Notes: generated from the letters alone by a model not told the origin. A stretch of DNA of 64,000 nucleotides from an uncultured Clostridia bacterium (GCA_944388035.1 CALXHF010000005.1:1-64000), one strand, 5' to 3'; counted from the stretch's first letter, positions 38,993-50,936 are shown. Made by a program: numbers and translations.

Positions 38993-39719
38993 ATGTTTAT
39001 TTTACATTTAAAAAGATTAAAAATTATATTAGGTTTTGTTTTAATATCTTTATTTGCCTTTTCTTGTGCGTATGTTAAAGATGAAAATAAAACAAATAAA
39101 TCAGTTGAAGCAACAGCAACACCAGTATCTGGTAAAACTGTTATTTTAGATGCAGGGCATCGGTTCGCCAGATGAAGGTGCAGAAAGTAAAGATGGTGTT
39201 ACAGAAGCGGATATTAATTTGAAAATAACATTAAAGTTACAAAAGCTATTAGAACAAAGTGGGTGTGAGGTTATATTAACACGTTCAGATGAAAATGCCA
39301 TTTATGATTTAGATAGTAAAACTTTAAGACAAAAAAAGGTTTCTGATATAAAAAATAGAGTTAAAATAGGAAATGAGTCTTCTGCAGATATATTTGTTTC
39401 TATACATTTAAACAAAATACCACAAAGCCAGTATTATGGTTGGCAATGTTTTTATAATACTAAAAATGAGAAAAGTATAGATTTAGCAAAAGAGATACAA
39501 GAAAATTTAAATAAAGCAATCGAAAAAGAAAATGATAGAGTTCCTATGAAATTAGATACAGTATATATTATGAAAAATGTTGAAATACCTATTTCTATTG
39601 TAGAGTGTGGTTTTTTATCTAACCAAGAGGAAGAAAAACAATTACTAGAGGATAGTTACCAAGAAAGATTAGCTTGGGGTATTTATAATGGCATAATGGG
39701 ATATTTTTTAGATATGTAA
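38993..39719 (+). CDS. cwlD: N-acetylmuramoyl-L-alanine amidase CwlD-like, +1 frameshift at 39161
   Basis: CwlD removes peptide stems in the spore cortex as the first step of muramic-lactam formation. ATG 38993 follows AGAGG and starts a membrane/signal segment (IILGFVLISLFAFSCA). The zero frame reaches VILDAGH, then CGG, and stops four codons later. Skipping C39161 gives DAGH-GSPDEGAESKDGVTEADINL, the Amidase_3 active site with zinc-binding His and Glu, continuing to 39719. Later motifs are VSIHLNK and IVECGFLSN. The full product is about 241 aa. The shift falls between the zinc-ligand His and its conserved Gly. The deacetylase at 56438 would be the functional partner. Confidence 0.88.
39158..39164 (+). 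other. +1 frameshift site CAT CGG T (cwlD)
   Basis: The zero frame is GGG CAT CGG TTC; the +1 frame is GGG CAT (C) GGT TCG. It restores DAGHGSPDEGA. The P-site codon is His CAT, showing CTT is not obligatory. Confidence 0.87.
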
Positions 39720-39740
39720 AAATAGGTTTCTTGAAATTTT

Positions 39741-39769
39741 TTGCTTTTTTTGTCTAAAAGTGGTATAAT
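39741..39769 (+). promoter_or_regulatory. Promoter for the 39803 gene
   Basis: TTGCTT at 39741 and TATAAT at 39764 are 17 bases apart. Confidence 0.6.
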
Positions 39770-39802
39770 AGAAGTGTAGTAGAAGCAAAGGAGGAAACTG
39801 TT

Positions 39803-40762
39803 ATGGGAGAAGTAATAAGTTTTGAAGAAAGAAGAAAAAACTTTATGAAAGGAATACAATTAACAGATAAGGATAGAGTAAGTTATATAGGAAATAGAAC
39901 AAGATTTGTAAATGATACGCCAGAAAGAAGAGCAAATCGTAAAGCATTAGAAAGAGCTTCAGAAACATATTTTAGTTTATCACCAGAAGAAAGATTGGAA
40001 ATTCAAAGAAGAGATATGGAAACAAAAGAAAGAAGAAAAGGTACAAGAGTAACAGGAGCAAGAAGTTCTGGAAACTATAAAGGAAGTAGAAAAGGTTTAA
40101 ATCTTTTGTTAGTAGGTTTTATAGGTGCTGCTATTGCAGTAGGAGCATATGGAATTGCTTCTAATAATTCTAGAGCTGCAGAAACACAAGATAGAGTAGC
40201 ATTAGAACAAGTAATAGGAAATCAAGATGAATTAGCAAGATTAGGAATAAGTAATGAAACAGCAACTGAGATACAAAACTTGTATTCTGAATTAAATAGT
40301 GCAGATATAGAAAACTTAAGTGAAAAAGATGTATTAAGTTTAGGAAGTCGTGTGGAAGATATACAACTTGCTACAATGAAAGAAAAAATATCAAACGAAA
40401 TGGGAGTACCAGTAGAAAGTATAGAATTAAGAGTAAGTTATACTGACCACGTACCAAAAGCCAGTGCAATCATAGATGGAAAGGGTTATAATGAAGGAGA
40501 TTTTCTAGACCATAATGATAACATTTCTGGTGAAATGGCTGATTATATAAAACAAATTGCAGGAACACAAAGTACAAATTCTAGGCTAGAAGAAGGAAGT
40601 ATAACAAAACAAGATGCTTTAGAACAATATAGAGGAGCAATAGAAAGTGTAAGAGATGTTTCTACAAAAGAATTATCAATTGATGAAAATGGAAATATGA
40701 GTTTAAGCCAAGTATCAATAGAGGATATAGACAAAGCAATGGAAGATGAAGAAGAAAGATAA
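39803..40762 (+). CDS. Single-pass membrane protein, unknown function
   Basis: The 319-aa protein has a ~100-residue Arg/Lys/Glu-rich N-terminus, then one transmembrane segment (LNLLLVGFIGAAIAVGAYGIAS). An acidic, mostly helical extracytoplasmic domain follows (LEQVIGNQDELARLGISNET, ELRVSYTDHVPKASAIIDGK). No known catalytic motif is seen. AGGAGG precedes the ATG. It sits between cwlD and the glucan synthase gene, so an envelope role is plausible but inferred from position only. Confidence 0.6.
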   Translation: MGEVISFEERRKNFMKGIQLTDKDRVSYIGNRTRFVNDTPERRANRKALERASETYFSLSPEERLEIQRRDMETKERRKGTRVTGARSSGNYKGSRKGLNLLLVGFIGAAIAVGAYGIASNNSRAAETQDRVALEQVIGNQDELARLGISNETATEIQNLYSELNSADIENLSEKDVLSLGSRVEDIQLATMKEKISNEMGVPVESIELRVSYTDHVPKASAIIDGKGYNEGDFLDHNDNISGEMADYIKQIAGTQSTNSRLEEGSITKQDALEQYRGAIESVRDVSTKELSIDENGNMSLSQVSIEDIDKAMEDEEER

Positions 40763-40784
40763 AAATTAAAAATGCATAAAATTA

Positions 40785-40838
40785 CCACTCTTTGTAAACA
40801 ATATGTGTAAAACATATTAAAACAAGGAGTGGAATTTT
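40785..40838 (+). terminator. Terminator-like hairpin containing the next gene's ribosome binding site
   Basis: CCACTCTTTGT (40785-40795) pairs over 11 bp, with one G-U, with ACAAGGAGTGG (40822-40832). An inner AATATGT / ACATATT stem sits within it, and T6 follows. The right arm contains AAGGAG, the ribosome binding site for the TTG start at 40840, and the T-run runs into that start. It can end transcription or block translation of the giant gene. Confidence 0.65.
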
Positions 40839-40839
40839 T

Positions 40840-43800
40840 TTGAAAACAAATAAAGTTTTAAAAGTAAATGGTATAGCTTTAGATAAAAAACAATTATGTA
40901 GTCATTTAGAAAAAATAGCATCAGGGCATAACCTAGTAAATAAATCAGATAAACAAACATATCCAGTACCACATTTAAAAGAAAGTTTTAATGTGATAAA
41001 AGAAGTTTATAATTTATTAAATGAACATTTAAAATTAGGAATAGGAATACATCCAGCAGGAGAGTGGTTATTAGATAATTTATATATAATAGAAGAAACA
41101 GTAAAACAAATAGAAAAAGAATTAACATTAAAAAAATATATAAATTTTGTAGGCATAGCAAATGGAGAATATAAAGGTTTTGCTAGAATTTATGTGCTTG
41201 CATCAAATATAGTAGCATTTACAGATAACAAAATAGAAAGAAAAGACTTAGAAGATTATTTAAAAAGTTACCAAGAAAACAAAAATTTAAGTATGGAAGA
41301 AATATGGAATATAGGTTTATTTTTAGAAATATCAATTATAGAAAATATAAGAGAAGTGTGTGAAAAAATCTATGTATCACAAATAGAAAAATATAAAGCA
41401 GAAAACATAGTAGAAAGATTAGTAGAAAATAAAACAAAACAAGAGCAAGTATTTAAACGAAATAGTTTTAAAAAAGTAGAAAAAAATCTTTTAAATGATA
41501 TCCAATATTCATTTGTAGAATATATGTCATATATATTAAAAAGATATGGAAAAAAAGGATATAGTTATTTAAAAGCATTAGAAGAAACAATAGAACTTAC
41601 AGGCTCTACTGTATCAGATGTTATAAAAAAAGAACATTTTGATATAGCAGTAAGAAAAGTAACAATAGGAAATAGTATAACAAGTATAAAAAAGATACAA
41701 AGAATAAACTTTTTAGAGATATTTGAAAAAGTAAATGGAGTAGAAGAGTTACTAAAAAAAGATCCAAGTAATGTATATAGTAAAATGGATAGTAAATCAA
41801 AAGAATACTATAGAAATAAAATAAAAGAGATATCAAGAAAAACAAAAATATCAGAAATATATATAACAAGAAAACTATTAGATTTAGCAAATAAAAGTAG
41901 TATTGAAGAAAATAAAGAAGAAAAGAAAAATCATATAGGATATTATTTAATAGACGAAGGAATTCTAGAATTATATAAAGAACTAAAATATAAACCCAAA
42001 ATAAACATAAGTACAAAAGCAAAGACGAAAATTTATATAATATCTATAATTTTACTTAGTATAATAATATCCTTTTTTATGGCAACAAAATTAAATGTAA
42101 AAAACATATATGTTTCAATGATATCATTTATCTTATTTTTTATACCAGCTACAGAAATTGTAAATCAAGTAATATCATATATATTAAGTAAAATAGTAAA
42201 ACCAAAATTAATACCGAAAATGGATTTTTTAAACGGAATAGATAAAGAAAATAGTACAATGGTAGTAATACCAACAATAGTAAAATCTAAAGAAAAAGTA
42301 CAAGAATTAATGGAAAAATTAGAAGTATTTTATCTAGCAAATAAATCTGAAAACTTATATTTTTGTTTGCTTGGAGATTGTTCAGAAAGTGAAAATGAAG
42401 AAGAAGACTTTGATAAAGAAGTAATAGAAGAAGGAAAAAAACAAGTAGAAATTTTAAATACAAAATATCCAAATGAGAAAATACCTATTTTTAACTTTAT
42501 ATATAGAAAAAGAATATGGAACGAAAAAGAAGAATCATACTTAGGTTGGGAAAGAAAAAGAGGTATGCTTTCACAATTCAACGAATATTTACTTCGGAAA
42601 TATTAAAACACCTTTTAGAGAAAACACATTTGAATTATATCAAAATAAGGAAGAAATAAAAGAAAATTTAAAACAAATAAAATATATAATAACATTAGAT
42701 GCAGATACAGACTTAGTATTAGACAGTGCAAGTAGCTTAGTGGGAGCAATGGCACATATTTTAAATAAACCAATAATAGATAAAGAAAAAAATATAGTAA
42801 CATCAGGATATGGAATAATGCAACCAAGAGTTGGAATTAATTTAAGTGTAAGTAATTATAATTTATTCACAAAAATATTTGCAGGAAGTGGTCGGTATAG
42901 ACCCATATACAAATGCAATTTCAGATTTATACCAAGATAATTTTAAAGAAGGAATTTTTACAGGGAAAGGAATATATGATTTAAAAACATATTCAAAAGT
43001 GTTAAAAGATGTAATACCAGAAAATGTAGTGTTAAGTCACGACTTGTTAGAAGGATGTTATTTAAGATGTGGGCTAGTATCAGATATAATGCTTATGGAT
43101 GGATATCCAACTAAATATAATAGCTTTATGAATAGATTATCTAGGTGGATAAGAGGAGATGTCCAAATATTAAGTTGGTTATCTAAGAACAGTAAAATAA
43201 ATTTATTATCAAAATTTAAAATAATAGATAACTTGCGTAGAAGCTTGTTTGAAATAAGTATAATATTATCACTAATATTTGTTACTATTTGTGGATATAT
43301 TTATAATAAAAAATTTTATATGACAATTTTAAGTTTAGTATTAATAGTACTAATACCATTTATATTAGAATTTATAAATCATATTAGTTCCAAGAAAAAT
43401 GGAGAAAAGAAACAAAAAACATTTACCCCTAAAATAACAGGTTTGAAGGGAAGTTTTTTAAGAGGAATAATTACTTTAGGTTGTATTCCATACAAAGCAT
43501 ATATATCATTAAAATCTATAACAACAAGTTTGTATAGAATGCTAATATCAAAAAAGCATATGTTAGAGTGGATGACATCAGAAGAAGCGGAAAAACAAGC
43601 AAAGGAAGATTTATTAGCATATCTAAAACAAATGTTAATAAATATTGTATTTGGAATAATATTTATATTTAGTAAAAATATTATTTTAACAGTTTTTGGT
43701 TTAATTTGGATAATAACGCCTTTTGGTATGTGGTATATAAGTAGACCTAAAAAACAAATAAAAACAGTAGAAGAATTAAATGAAAAAGAAAAACAATATA

Positions 43801-46800
43801 TAAAAGATATAGGAAAAAGGACTTGGAACTTTTTTGATAAGTATTTGGTTAAAGAAAATAATTATTTAATTACAGATAATTACCAAGAAGATAGAAAAGA
43901 AAAAATAGTTTTAAGAACGTCATCAACAAATATAGGATTATCACTTTTAGCAGTAATATCAGCAAATGACTTGGGGTATATTGAAAAACAAAAAGCACTA
44001 AAATTATTAAAAGAAATGATTTTAACAATAGAAAGTCTACCAAAATGGAACGGACATTTATATAATTGGTATCAAATACAAAGCAAAGAACCACTTATGC
44101 CGAGATATATATCAACTGTAGATAGTGGTAATTTTGTAGGATATTTATTTGTTGTAAAAACATTTCTTTTAGAAAGTATAGAAAAAAGTAAAGAAGAAAA
44201 AGAAATAGTAGAGCTGAAGGAACTAGAAAATATAGTAGACAATTTAATAAAAAATACAGATTTCTCATTATTATATAATAATGAATTACAAATGTTTTCT
44301 ATAGGATATAATTTAGAAGAAAATAAGTTAACAGATTCATATTATGATTTATTAGCATCTGAAGCAAGACAAGCAAGTTTAGTTGCAATTGCAAAAAAAG
44401 ATGTACCGTCTAAACATTGGAATAATTTAAGTAGAACTCTAACAACTCTAAATAATTATAAAGGGCTTGTTTCTTGGTCAGGTACAGCATTTGAATATTT
44501 GATGCCAGATATTAATATACCAAGATATGTAGGAAGTTTACTAGATGAATCTTGCAAGTTTATGATAATGAGCCAGAAAGAATATAGCAAGAAATTAAAT
44601 ATACCTTGGGGAATATCAGAAGCAGCTTTTAATGTAAAAGATTTAAAATCAAATTACCAATATAAAGCATTTGGAATCCCATGGCTTGGTTTAAAAAGAG
44701 GGCTTGGAGATGAACTTGTTGTATCAAGTTATGGAAGTATTTTAGCAATTGGAGATTTACCAAAAGAAGAAATAGAAAATTTAAAAAGATTAGAAAAAGA
44801 AGGTATGCTTTCTAAATATGGTTTTTATGAATCAATAGACTATACACCAGAAAGAGTAGAAAAAGGAAAAACTTCAAGTGTTGTAAAAACTTATATGGCA
44901 CACCATCAAGGACTTATTTTACTTTCTATTAATAATTTATTTAATAATAAAATATTGGTACAAAGATTTTTAAAAAACCCAGAAATGCAAGCAATTACTG
45001 TGTTATTACAAGAAAAAATGCCAGAAACAGGAGTTATAACAAAGGAAACCAAAGAAAAGGTAGAAAAATTAAAATATAAAGATTATGAAGATTATATAAA
45101 ACTTACATTTAATAAAATAGACGGAAAGATAATTACAGGAAATATAATAGCTAGTGATGATTATGTAGTTGCAATGAATCAAAAAGGAGAAGGTTTAAGT
45201 AAATATAAGAATATTTATATAAATAGATTTAAAAGAACAGAAGATTATTCACAAGGTATCTTTTTTGTTATGAAAAATATCAAAACAAAAAAGATATGGA
45301 GCTCAAATTATTTGTTTAATAATAAAAACAATTATCAAATAAGTTTTATGCCAGATAAATGTGAACAAGAAATAATAGAAGGAAATATCAAAACAAAAAT
45401 AGAAACAACAATATGCTCAAACGAACCAGTAGAACTAAGAAGAGTTAAATTAGAAAATATGGGAAATGAAGAAGAAATAATAGAAATAACATCATATTTT
45501 GAGCCAATTCTTTCTAAAAAAGAAGATGATTATGCACATCCTGTATTTAATAATTTATTTTTAATAACTAAATATGACGAAGAAAATAAAAGTTTAATTA
45601 TAAAAAGAAAGAAAAGACAAAAAGAAGAAAAAGAAATGTATTTAGCTGTAAATTTATCCACAAATAGTGAAACAATTGGTGATTTAGAATATGAAATAAA
45701 TGAATCAAGGTTTATAGGAAGAGGAAATCTTGAAATACCTAAAATGATAGAAAATTCTATACCATTATCTAAAAAAACAGGTTTAGTTACAGAGCCAATA
45801 ATAGCTTTGAAAAAAACTTTAAAAATAAAACCACAAGAAACAGTATATGTTGATTTAATATTAAGTGTAGGAGAAGAAGAGAAAAAGGTAAAGGAAAATT
45901 TAGAGAAATATTTGATATTCGAAAATGTAAAAAATGAATTTCAGTTATCAAAAGCAAGAGTAGAAGCTGAAAATAGATATTTAGGAGTAAAGGGAAGAGA
46001 AACAGTAATTTATCAAAAAATATTATCATATATAATTTTTGGAAGTCCATTAAAATCTGTAAAATTAAAAAAATTAATTACAGGAGAATATAAACAAAGT
46101 GATTTATGGAAATACGGAATATCAGGAGATTTGCCAATTATATTAGTAAAATTACAAGATGTAAATGATAGTTACATTGTAAAAGAAGTTTTAAAAGCAT
46201 ATGAGTTTTTTAGGAGCAAAAATGTAGAAACTGAAATAGTTATTCTAGATGAAGAAAAACACAGTTATGAAAATTATGTAAGAGAAGAAATAGAAAATCA
46301 AATATTAAATAAACATATGGCATATTTAAAAAATACAAGAGCAGGAATCTTTTTACTTTCAAAAAATGAAATAGACAAAAAAGATATAAGTTTATTAGAA
46401 TTGGTAGCAGAAGTAATAATAGATAGCAAAAAAGGTGGTTTGGAAAATAATATAAGAGAATTAGAAGAAGAATATTTAGAAAAAACTGAGAGTTTTAATG
46501 AAAAAGAAAATAATATTATTTATGAAGAAGAAAAAGATGAAGATATAGATATATTAAAAAATAATGAAAAATTAAAATATTATAATGAATATGGAGCCTT
46601 TTCAGAAGATGGTAAGGAATATTTAATTAGAGTAAGCAAAGAAAATAGACTTCCAACAGTATGGTCAAATATACTTGCAAATGAGAAATTTGGAACAGTT
46701 ATAACAGAAAATAATGGCGGATATAGTTGGTATAAAAATAGTAGATTAAATAGAGTAAGTGCTTGGAATAATAATCCTGTTTTAGATATACCAAGTGAAA

Positions 46801-49019
46801 TAATATATATAAAAAATGAAGAAGGAAAAACTTGGTCATTAGGTTTAAATCCAATGCCAGATAACAGAAATTATAATATTATATATGGTTTTGGATATTC
46901 CAAATATATCCATAAAAGTTCTGGAGTAGAGCAGGAATTAGAAGTATTTGTTCCAAATGAAGATTCTTGTAAAATTAGCATTTTAAACTTAAAAAATACT
47001 ACACCAAATAGAAAGAAATTTAAATTATATTATTATATAAAACCAGTAATTGGTGAAGATGAGATAAAAACAAGTAAATATATAGAAACTAAATTAGATA
47101 AAAATAATAATATTGTATATAGTAAAAACTTGTATAAAAGAGAAGAAGAAGATTATTTAATTTATATATCTTCTAGTGAAGAGATAAAATCATTTACAGG
47201 AGATAAAACCTCATTTTTAGGTTTGGGAGGACTAGCAAACCCAGATGGAATAAAAAAAGGAAAGTTGAACAATGATTTAGGCTTAGGAAAAGAATCTTGT
47301 ATGGCTTATGAAATAGAAATAGAATTAGAAAGTTTTTCAAATAAAGAGATTTCATTTATATTAGGTGCATATGAAAATTTAATAGATTGTAAAAATGTTT
47401 CTTATAAATATAGTAAAATAAATAATTGTAAACAAGAATTATTAAAAGTAAAAAATAAATGGAAAGAAATTCTAGGAAGGCTTCAAATCTATACACCGAT
47501 AGAGTCAACTAATATTTTATTAAATGGTTGGATAGCATATCAAACAATTATGAGCAGACTGATAGGAAGAAGCGGATATTACCAGTCGGGAGGAGCATTT
47601 GGTTTTAGAGACCAATTGCAAGATACTTTAGGTTTAAAATATTTAGATGCAAATATTATGAAAAATCAAATAATAAAACACAGCAAACATCAATTTATAG
47701 AAGGAGATGTAGAACATTGGTGGCACGAAGAAACAGGACGTGGAATTAGAACAAGATTTTCAGATGATTTATTATGGCTTGTATTTGTAACGATTGAATA
47801 TATAAATTTTACAGGAGATAAAAGTATTTTAGAGATAGAAACACCTTTTTTAAAGGGAGAAGAATTACAGCAAGGCATAGATGAAAAATATGATAAATAT
47901 CAAGAAACAGAAGAAAAGTTTTCTATTTATGAACACTGTATAAGGGCAATAGAAAAATCATTAAACTTTGGAGAAAATGGTTTGCCTAAAATAGGTTCAG
48001 GAGATTGGAACGATGGTTTTAGCACAGTAGGTAATAAAGGAAAAGGTGAAAGCGTATGGCTTGGTTTCTTCTTATATTATATTTTAGACAAATTCATACC
48101 AATTATTAGAGAAAAAGAACAGGCACAAGAACAGAGAGAAGTACAAGAGAAAGAAGAAAAAATAAAAGTAGATAAAAATAATTCTTATTTATCAGAAAAA
48201 TATGAAAAAATAAAACAAGAATTAAAAAGAGCATTAAACACTAAAGCTTGGGATGGAAGATGGTTTAAAAGAGCGTTCATGGATGATGGAAATATTCTAG
48301 GTACAATGGAAAATGAAGAGTGCAGAATAGATAGCATTGCACAAAGCTGGAGTGTAATTTCAAATGCAGGTGATAATGATAAAAAATATATATCAATGGA
48401 AAGTTTAGAAAATCATTTAGTAGATAAAGAAAATGGAATAATAAAATTATTAGATCCACCATTTGAAAAAAGCAAGCTAGAGCCGGGATATATAAAAGCA
48501 TATATGCCAGGAGTTAGAGAAAATGGAGGACAATACACACATGCAGCAATTTGGGTAATTATAGCAGAAAGCATATTAAAATTTGGAGAAAAAGCATTAG
48601 AATTTTATAGGATGATAAATCCAATAGAACACACAAGGACAAAAGACGCAGTAAACAAATATAAAGTAGAACCATATGTAATGCCAGCAGATATATATGG
48701 ACAGGGAAACTTAGTAGGAAGAGGAGGATGGACTTGGTATACTGGTTCTAGCAGTTGGTATTATAAAGCAGGAATTGAATATATATTGGGGCTAAAAATA
48801 GAGAAAGGATATTTAACAATAGAACCTTGTATACCTAGAGATTGGAAAGAATATCAAATGCAATATAAATATAAAGAAAGTATTTATAATATAAAAGTAA
48901 AAAATGAAAACAACAAAAATTATGGGATAACTAAAGTATTACTTGACAATATTGAAGTAGAAAACAAAATAAAACTAGATGGAGAAAGAAGAATATATAA
49001 TATAGAAGTAATTTTGTGA
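40840..49019 (+). CDS. Cyclic beta-glucan synthase-like protein (GT84-GH94), two +1 frameshifts
   Basis: The gene encodes about 2725 aa if two CGG sites are passed by +1 shifts at 42595 and 42893. Part 1 has an N-terminal domain, membrane helices and the GT84 entry GWERKRGMLSQFNEYLL. The shift then gives GNIKTPFRENTF and DADT. The second shift joins FAGSG to GIDPYTNAISDLYQD. IFTGKGIYDL, SHDLLEG, RWIRGDVQIL, further membrane helices and a glucoamylase-like region (GTAFEYLMP, TYMAHHQGLILL) follow. The C-terminus is a GH94 phosphorylase domain (GFRDQLQD, HWWHEETGRGIRTRFSDD, GSGDWNDGF). Family members synthesise and size cyclic beta-1,2-glucans; the size matches. The product and linkage are inferred. 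Confidence 0.87.
42592..42598 (+). other. +1 frameshift site CTT CGG A (glucan synthase, first)
   Basis: The zero frame is TTA CTT CGG AAA TAT TAA; the +1 frame is TTA CTT (C) GGA AAT. It restores FNEYLLGNIKTPF at the usual position of the GT84 RGxLxxFNxLLxG motif. Confidence 0.85.
42890..42896 (+). other. +1 frameshift site GGT CGG T (glucan synthase, second)
   Basis: The zero frame is AGT GGT CGG TAT; the +1 frame is AGT GGT (C) GGT ATA. It restores GSGGIDPYTNAISD, a highly conserved GT84 motif. The P-site codon is Gly GGT. Confidence 0.87.
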
Positions 49020-49028
49020 GACAAATTT

Positions 49029-49094
49029 GGGACGGGGCATTTTTTTCTCATTTTTCTATTTATTACCAAAATGAGAAAAAAATGCCCCGTCCCC
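49029..49094. repeat. Dispersed GGGGACGGGG palindrome, copy C
   Basis: The left arm GGGACGGGGCAT starts at 49029 and runs into TTTTTTTCTCATTTT. The right arm AAAATGAGAAAAAAATGC continues into CCCGTCCCC and ends at 49094. It starts ten bases after the glucan synthase stop and can form a long hairpin. Confidence 0.82.
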
Positions 49095-49187
49095 AAAATT
49101 CTCATTGTAAAATATGCTTATGTGTAGTATAATAATTTCTATAGTCATATGACTATGGTTGTATAGGACTTTAGAGAAAGGTGAAAA

Positions 49188-49796
49188 ATGAAAGTTTCAC
49201 GTACACTTACAAGAGACCAAGTGCCAAAAGAAATTATTATTCCAAACCCGGGGTTGCAGGAAGGAGAAGTAAGTAGAAAGTATGTAGTTAAAAGCCACAT
49301 AAATGGTTTTAGAGAGCAGACTTTTACAAGTTATGACTATCCTAAAGAAATTCCTGGTATTTTCCTTCATTATGAGGAAGATCCTGGAAATGAAGAGATA
49401 CATCCAGTATATCTTACTGTTTGTATGAATAAAAGATTCTATCTTTGGGGTAGAGAAGGTTGGTTTAATGGACCATCTCAAATGGATGAAATTCCGAGAG
49501 TACTTCTTTCACAACCAGGTCTTGCGGTTGTAAGAAGTGTTAAGGAGTTCGAGCTTAGGTATCTAAATAAGAAACCAGAAGGTAAGATTTGGATGCCTAC
49601 AATCACTTTTGCAAATGGTGCAAGAACAGAGTTTATGATTAGGTATCTTGAAAATCAGAAGATTAATACTTGTACTTTGTATACTTCTGATGGCAAAAAT
49701 GAAGGAACAGATTGTGCTATTCTTGCAACTGTAACTCTTGACATAAACACTGTGTTTGGAGAAGATGGCAAGAAAGCTAAGTGGCCTTGTAGGTAA
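49188..49796 (+). CDS. Uncharacterised orphan protein
   Basis: I do not recognise this 202-aa protein. It lacks a signal peptide or membrane segment. Notable segments are SHINGFREQTFTSYDYPKEI, YLTVCMNKRFYLWGREGW and TNGxR-like FANGARTEFMIRY. It has six Cys-poor beta-like stretches and ends KKAKWPCR. AAAGGTG precedes the ATG. Codon use includes many CTT, CCG and AGG codons compared with neighbours, suggesting higher expression or separate origin. Like the orphan at 12608 it is a single gene bounded by hairpins. Function unknown. Confidence 0.6.
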   Translation: MKVSRTLTRDQVPKEIIIPNPGLQEGEVSRKYVVKSHINGFREQTFTSYDYPKEIPGIFLHYEEDPGNEEIHPVYLTVCMNKRFYLWGREGWFNGPSQMDEIPRVLLSQPGLAVVRSVKEFELRYLNKKPEGKIWMPTITFANGARTEFMIRYLENQKINTCTLYTSDGKNEGTDCAILATVTLDINTVFGEDGKKAKWPCR

Positions 49797-49810
49797 GCTA
49801 AAGTACTAAA

Positions 49811-49842
49811 AGGGAGTTCTATATAAGAACTCCCTAAAAAAT
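49811..49842 (+). terminator. Intrinsic terminator after the 49188 gene
   Basis: The perfect stem AGGGAGTTCT / AGAACTCCCT has a five-base loop, followed by AAAAA. The same hairpin can act in both directions. Confidence 0.7.
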
Positions 49843-49893
49843 ATAAATAAAAAGTAAGAAAATATAAAATAACATAATATAAGGGATGATGAT

Positions 49894-50886
49894 ATGACAA
49901 AAAATGAAATAATAGATAAAATAAAAAGCGAAATGCCAGATTTTACTGGTACAGATATAGATGTGGAAATTAAAAGAGCTTTATATGCTTATATTACCCT
50001 TGGTAAAATGAAGTCTTTTGATGAAAGATATTTTTTGGGAAATATTTTTACAAGAAGAAAAACGATAGATGAAGCAAAAAAAGATAGAAAAGATATTGAT
50101 AAAGTCGCAAAAAAAAGAAAGGTTGTATGTGTAACACTCTCATATTTATATAGAGAAATACTTGAAAGTTTAGGAATAAAAAATTTTATAGAACAAGATA
50201 ATGAATTTGATGATCATATAAATAATGTAATAGTTTTAAGAAACGGAAAAGCAATTATAGCTGATTTACAATTAGATTTGTATTGCATACATACTAAAAT
50301 GAGACCTAGATTTTTTAAAGCTTTAGGGAAAAATAATATATTACCAAAAGAAAAGTTAGACAGTATGTTAGTGGAAATAGGGTACATAGATAGTGTTGAA
50401 GATTATAGAGATAGCATTGTCTCAAATTTAAAAGAAAGGGTGAAGGATTTACCACCAGAAGATGCTTTAAAAATAATAATGGAAAGTAATGAGACATATG
50501 GTGGTATGGAAGGTGTTGAAACTTCTGAAGCTTATAAATATTATGTGGCTTTAAGAGAAGAAGTTTTGGATAAACAAACATCTAAAAAGATTTTTCAATT
50601 TTCTTGTGCAAAAATAGATAAAGATGGAAATGAAAGTGATTATACTTTTTGTATTTTTCCAGACACAGGAGATTATAGAACAGTTACGCCATATATCTAT
50701 TCTGTAAAAAATGGAAAGATGATACCTTGTGATTTAGAAACTTTACAAAAACTAGAAAATGAAGGTTTAAAGTTAGGAAATTTTAAAACTAAGCGTAGAG
50801 TAAGAAATCTTAAAAAGTATATTAGTGAAAATGAAAAAGCAAAAGCAAAAGAAAAAGAAAAAGAAAAAGAAGAAACATTTAGATAA
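49894..50886 (+). CDS. Possible transglutaminase-like protein
   Basis: The 330-aa protein is not clearly assignable. KRKVVCVTLSYLYREILESLGI followed by EFDDHINNVIVLRNGKAIIADLQLD gives Cys, His and Asp in the spacing of the transglutaminase/papain-like fold, where a Cys helix precedes two strands with His and Asp. The N-terminus has no signal peptide. The C-terminus is a Lys/Glu-rich charged tail. A weak GGGATGATG region precedes the ATG. It might be a cytosolic peptidase or a cell-wall-linked enzyme. Activity is inferred only from this motif order. Confidence 0.5.
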   Translation: MTKNEIIDKIKSEMPDFTGTDIDVEIKRALYAYITLGKMKSFDERYFLGNIFTRRKTIDEAKKDRKDIDKVAKKRKVVCVTLSYLYREILESLGIKNFIEQDNEFDDHINNVIVLRNGKAIIADLQLDLYCIHTKMRPRFFKALGKNNILPKEKLDSMLVEIGYIDSVEDYRDSIVSNLKERVKDLPPEDALKIIMESNETYGGMEGVETSEAYKYYVALREEVLDKQTSKKIFQFSCAKIDKDGNESDYTFCIFPDTGDYRTVTPYIYSVKNGKMIPCDLETLQKLENEGLKLGNFKTKRRVRNLKKYISENEKAKAKEKEKEKEETFR

Positions 50887-50936
50887 TTTTTCTACAGAAG
50901 ATTTTAACAAAACCAAAAAAATGTTCTATAAATTGG

